Below, piece after piece: positions 29,312 through 31,099 of a stretch of DNA of 31,099 nt. A program made the position numbers and the translations under genes. The notes beneath the pieces were generated by a model. That model saw only the letters and a program-made list of their open reading frames with translations. It was not told the DNA's origin and made no database searches. Location of the stretch: positions 1-31,099 of the forward strand of contig JANPJV010000249.1 of assembly GCA_031425695.1 (NCBI GenBank), written 5' to 3'. Every line of letters starts with the position of its first letter. Positions within the stretch are counted from its first letter, which is position 1. Source of the stretch: JANPJV01 sp031425695 (lineage in GTDB: Bacteria > Pseudomonadota > Gammaproteobacteria > Xanthomonadales > SZUA-5).

Positions 29312-30048
29312 GCTCGGAATCTGGAGGGCGGTGCTTCCGCGCCGCTGCTTCGGCCTCGAACGCACAAGCGGCCGCGCAGGAGCGCGTCCCTCCCGAAGCA
29401 ACCGCAGCGCTCGGCAACGCGCTGCAGCATCGGCTCGAAACTCGGTACGACCTAGACCTCGGTCACCAGGTCTCGGACTTCATCTTCAGCGACCCGGAGA
29501 TCGCCGCGAACTTGCGCGGGCCGGGTGGCCGATCCGCGTGCGAACAGGTGCTCGTCTGCGAGGAGGCTGGCACGCTTTCGATCAGCGTATTCCTCGATGC
29601 CGGCGTGCTCGCGCGCCTGCAGCGGCGCGACCCGCTGGTCGCCGTCGATGATGACGCGCTCGACGCGCTCGGCCTCATCATCGAAGGCGTCAGCCATTTC
29701 GTTTGCCTCGTCTGGCACGCCCAGCATGGCCGCAGCTGCACCCAGCTCGAGCTCGAGCTGCAGGCCGAAATCGACAAGTTCACGCTGATGCACGACCTCC
29801 TGCGCGAACAGCGCGGCCGCGTGCCCGCCGACTTGCGCCAGCGCCTGTTCGAGCGCGTCAGCTTTCCCGCCGACCTGCCGGTCGAGGAACACCACCGCTA
29901 CCGCGACGCCAACACCTGGGCCGCCCGCTTTTGCGCCACCCTGCAACACAGATTTTCCGATCGCCTCGACCACCCCGACGCCAAGAGCCTGCTGCGCCGC
30001 TTCTTCCGCTGGGCGCAGCCGCAGAAGTTTGCGTGGATGCAGCGGTGA
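29308..30048 (+). CDS. Uncharacterised conserved-looking protein after pepQ
   Basis: I do not recognise this 246-residue protein. The first 30 or so residues (Ser/Ala-rich) are low complexity; the rest is well-behaved and acidic. It has helical segments (LGNALQHRLETRYDLDLGHQVSDFI and TQLELELQAEIDKFTLMHDLLREQRG), a hydrophobic strand pair (LSISVFLDAGVLARL and VAVDDDALDALGLIIEGVSHFVCLVW), and a basic C-terminus (ARFCATLQHRFSDRLD...LLRRFFRWAQPQKFAWMQR). There are no signal peptides, membrane helices or cysteine clusters. It starts at a GTG overlapping the pepQ stop (GTGA), which argues for translation, and ends before a repeat and tsaB. Codon use looks ordinary for the window. Confidence 0.75.
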   Translation: MSSESGGRCFRAAASASNAQAAAQERVPPEATAALGNALQHRLETRYDLDLGHQVSDFIFSDPEIAANLRGPGGRSACEQVLVCEEAGTLSISVFLDAGVLARLQRRDPLVAVDDDALDALGLIIEGVSHFVCLVWHAQHGRSCTQLELELQAEIDKFTLMHDLLREQRGRVPADLRQRLFERVSFPADLPVEEHHRYRDANTWAARFCATLQHRFSDRLDHPDAKSLLRRFFRWAQPQKFAWMQR

Positions 30049-30079
30049 TCGAGGGCGGGGTGGGCTGCTTTTGATGGAC

Positions 30080-30151
30080 GTGGGTCCGGACCTTGTCCGG
30101 ACGATTTTCGAATCATCGGACGAGAAGCGTTCGGACAAGGTCAGAACTCAC
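30080..30151. repeat. GTCCGGAC-type intergenic inverted repeat, copy 4
   Basis: Left arm GTGGGTCCGGACCTTGTCC intact; the right arm has decayed (TTCGGACAAGGTCAGAACTCAC), with four or five changes from the consensus. The centre contains a small TTTCGAATCATCGGA segment. It lies between the uncharacterised gene and tsaB. Confidence 0.82.
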
Positions 30152-30217
30152 GCAGCGCAGAGCGCCATGCGGAGCGTTCCGTCCGGTTTGAGTGCCATCC
30201 TCGCGGGCGCGATGTAT

Positions 30218-30244
30218 TTGACCCGCGGCTTCGACTGGTACAGT
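30218..30244 (+). promoter_or_regulatory. Probable tsaB promoter
   Basis: TTGACC (30218-30223) is followed 15 bases later by TGG-TACAGT (30236-30244), an extended -10 element. The tsaB ATG lies 39 bases downstream. The spacer is two bases shorter than ideal, but the extended -10 compensates. Confidence 0.5.
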
Positions 30245-30282
30245 GCGGCCCCGATCGACACCGCGCCCGCCGCTCCCAGCTC

Positions 30283-30990
30283 ATGAGAATCCTCGCCATC
30301 GAATGCGCGACCGAAGTGCTCTCGGTCGCGGTCTACGCCAACGGCGAGATCCATGACTGCGTCGAGGATACCGGTCGTCGTCACGGGGACGTGCTGCTGC
30401 CGTTGATCGCTTCGGTCCTGCGCGCTGCCGGCATCGACAAGATCGAGCTTGACGCGGTCGCCTTCGGCCGCGGTCCCGGCGCTTTCACTGGTGTGCGCAT
30501 GGCGGTCGCGGCGGCGCAGGGAATTGCGTACGGGATCGGCATCCCGGCCATGCCCGTATCTTCGCTCGCCGCGCTCGCCCAGGAAGGCTTCGATCGCGGC
30601 GCCGCGCCACCGATCCTGGCGCTCCTGGACGCGCGCATGGGCGAGCTTTACGCGGGCTTTTTTGAAGTCGACGAGCAAGGTCTCGTGGTCCCGTGCGCCG
30701 ACGAGATACTGGTCACGCCCGCAGCACTCGAACTCCCGGGAGACGACGTCTGGTGCGCGCTCGGATCTGGCTACCGCGCCCATGCCGCCAGCCTGCGCGA
30801 GCGCTTCGGCTACCGCCTCGACCAGGTCGAGCGCCTGAGCCATCCGCAGGCCAGCACCCTCGCACGCCTCGCCGCCCGCGACCTGCGCCGCGGCCTCGGC
30901 GTCCCCGCACAATTGGCCCAACCGGTCTATCTGCGCGACAAGGTGGCGCAGACGGAAGCCGAACGCGGGGTGGTGCGGCGGGGCGGCTGA
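30283..30990 (+). CDS. tsaB: tRNA threonylcarbamoyladenosine synthesis protein TsaB
   Basis: Non-catalytic partner of TsaD in the complex that makes t6A at position 37 of ANN-decoding tRNAs. The protein is 235 residues (E. coli TsaB 231). The ASKHA-fold N-terminal domain is clear: ILAIECATEVLSVAVYANGE, then GRGPGAFTGVRMAVAAAQGIAYG and PAMPVSSLAALAQ. A mid-protein ALLDARMGELYAGFFEVD and the C-terminal PVYLRDKVAQ motif complete the match. The ATG at 30283 follows CAGCTC weakly. It stands alone on the plus strand, as far as the window shows, with the predicted promoter upstream and the GC-homopolymer contig end after it. Confidence 0.95.
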   Translation: MRILAIECATEVLSVAVYANGEIHDCVEDTGRRHGDVLLPLIASVLRAAGIDKIELDAVAFGRGPGAFTGVRMAVAAAQGIAYGIGIPAMPVSSLAALAQEGFDRGAAPPILALLDARMGELYAGFFEVDEQGLVVPCADEILVTPAALELPGDDVWCALGSGYRAHAASLRERFGYRLDQVERLSHPQASTLARLAARDLRRGLGVPAQLAQPVYLRDKVAQTEAERGVVRRGG

Positions 30991-31099
30991 TGTTGCTTGT
31001 GGTGGGTGTTGGGCGGGCCCCGCCGCCGTTTGGGGGGGGGGTTATAGGGGCCCGCGCCCCGCCCCCCCCCCAACACCCACAACACCCGCTAGATAACAC
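30991..31099. other. Terminal low-complexity and inverted sequence, probable assembly edge
   Basis: After the tsaB stop the sequence becomes GTGGTGGGTGTTGGG-like, then runs of ten Gs and about ten Cs, then the near-complement CCCAACACCCACAACACCC. The two halves can fold on each other. Homopolymers of this length appear nowhere else in the window. It holds no gene, and I suspect a contig-end artefact. Confidence 0.6.

Overview
This GC-rich window looks chromosomal and comes from a gammaproteobacterium of the Xanthomonadales/Lysobacterales, perhaps near the Rhodanobacteraceae (an inference from gene content and order, not from a search). The evidence is the order zauP-zapA-6S RNA-fau-EVE-rpiA, the order aroQ-accB-accC-prmA-DUF3426-fis-purH, and a xanthomonadin-type aryl polyene pigment cluster that carries its own chorismatase. 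Both ends of the window look like contig ends: a short tandem repeat on the left, and G/C homopolymers with a fold-back on the right.

Layout. 1-2900 (minus strand): cell-division regulators ZauP-like and ZapA, 6S RNA with its own promoter, 5-formyl-THF cyclo-ligase, an EVE-domain protein and ribose-5-phosphate isomerase. 3023-4414 (minus): a GPH-type MFS transporter with its own terminator. 4580-11204 (minus): aroQ, accB, accC, prmA, a zinc-ribbon DUF3426 membrane protein, fis and purH, separated by several families of intergenic inverted repeats. 11205-11637: a gene-free divergent spacer.

11638-27831 is the pigment cluster. The plus strand has an AMP-dependent ligase, then (after a minus-strand DUF218 gene) a tightly overlapping run of ketosynthase, Cys-less ketosynthase partner, GT2 glycosyltransferase and halogenase-like flavoprotein. 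A convergent minus-strand unit, read from 25476 down to 18545, encodes acyl carrier protein, COG4648 membrane protein, hotdog dehydratase, LPLAT acyltransferase, LolA-like protein, MMPL exporter, second hotdog protein and ketoreductase. A second plus-strand pair encodes another halogenase-superfamily flavoprotein and the chorismatase XanB2. In the inferred pathway XanB2 makes hydroxybenzoate from chorismate, the ligase loads it onto the ACP, the type II PKS-like enzymes build the polyene, the flavoproteins and transferases decorate and anchor it, and the LolA-like/MMPL pair exports it. 27986-30990 (plus): pepQ, an unrecognised protein and tsaB.

The most unusual signal is a pair of about 225-230 bp imperfect palindromes (19256-19481 and 24313-24542) inside the minus-strand pigment unit, one before the ketoreductase and one before the dehydratase. 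They share short internal motifs and hairpin loops, but their stems differ in sequence while still pairing, which is what a conserved structured RNA or hairpin-shaped mobile element would show. The window also has at least five other inverted-repeat families, several of which overlap the stop codon of the adjoining gene.
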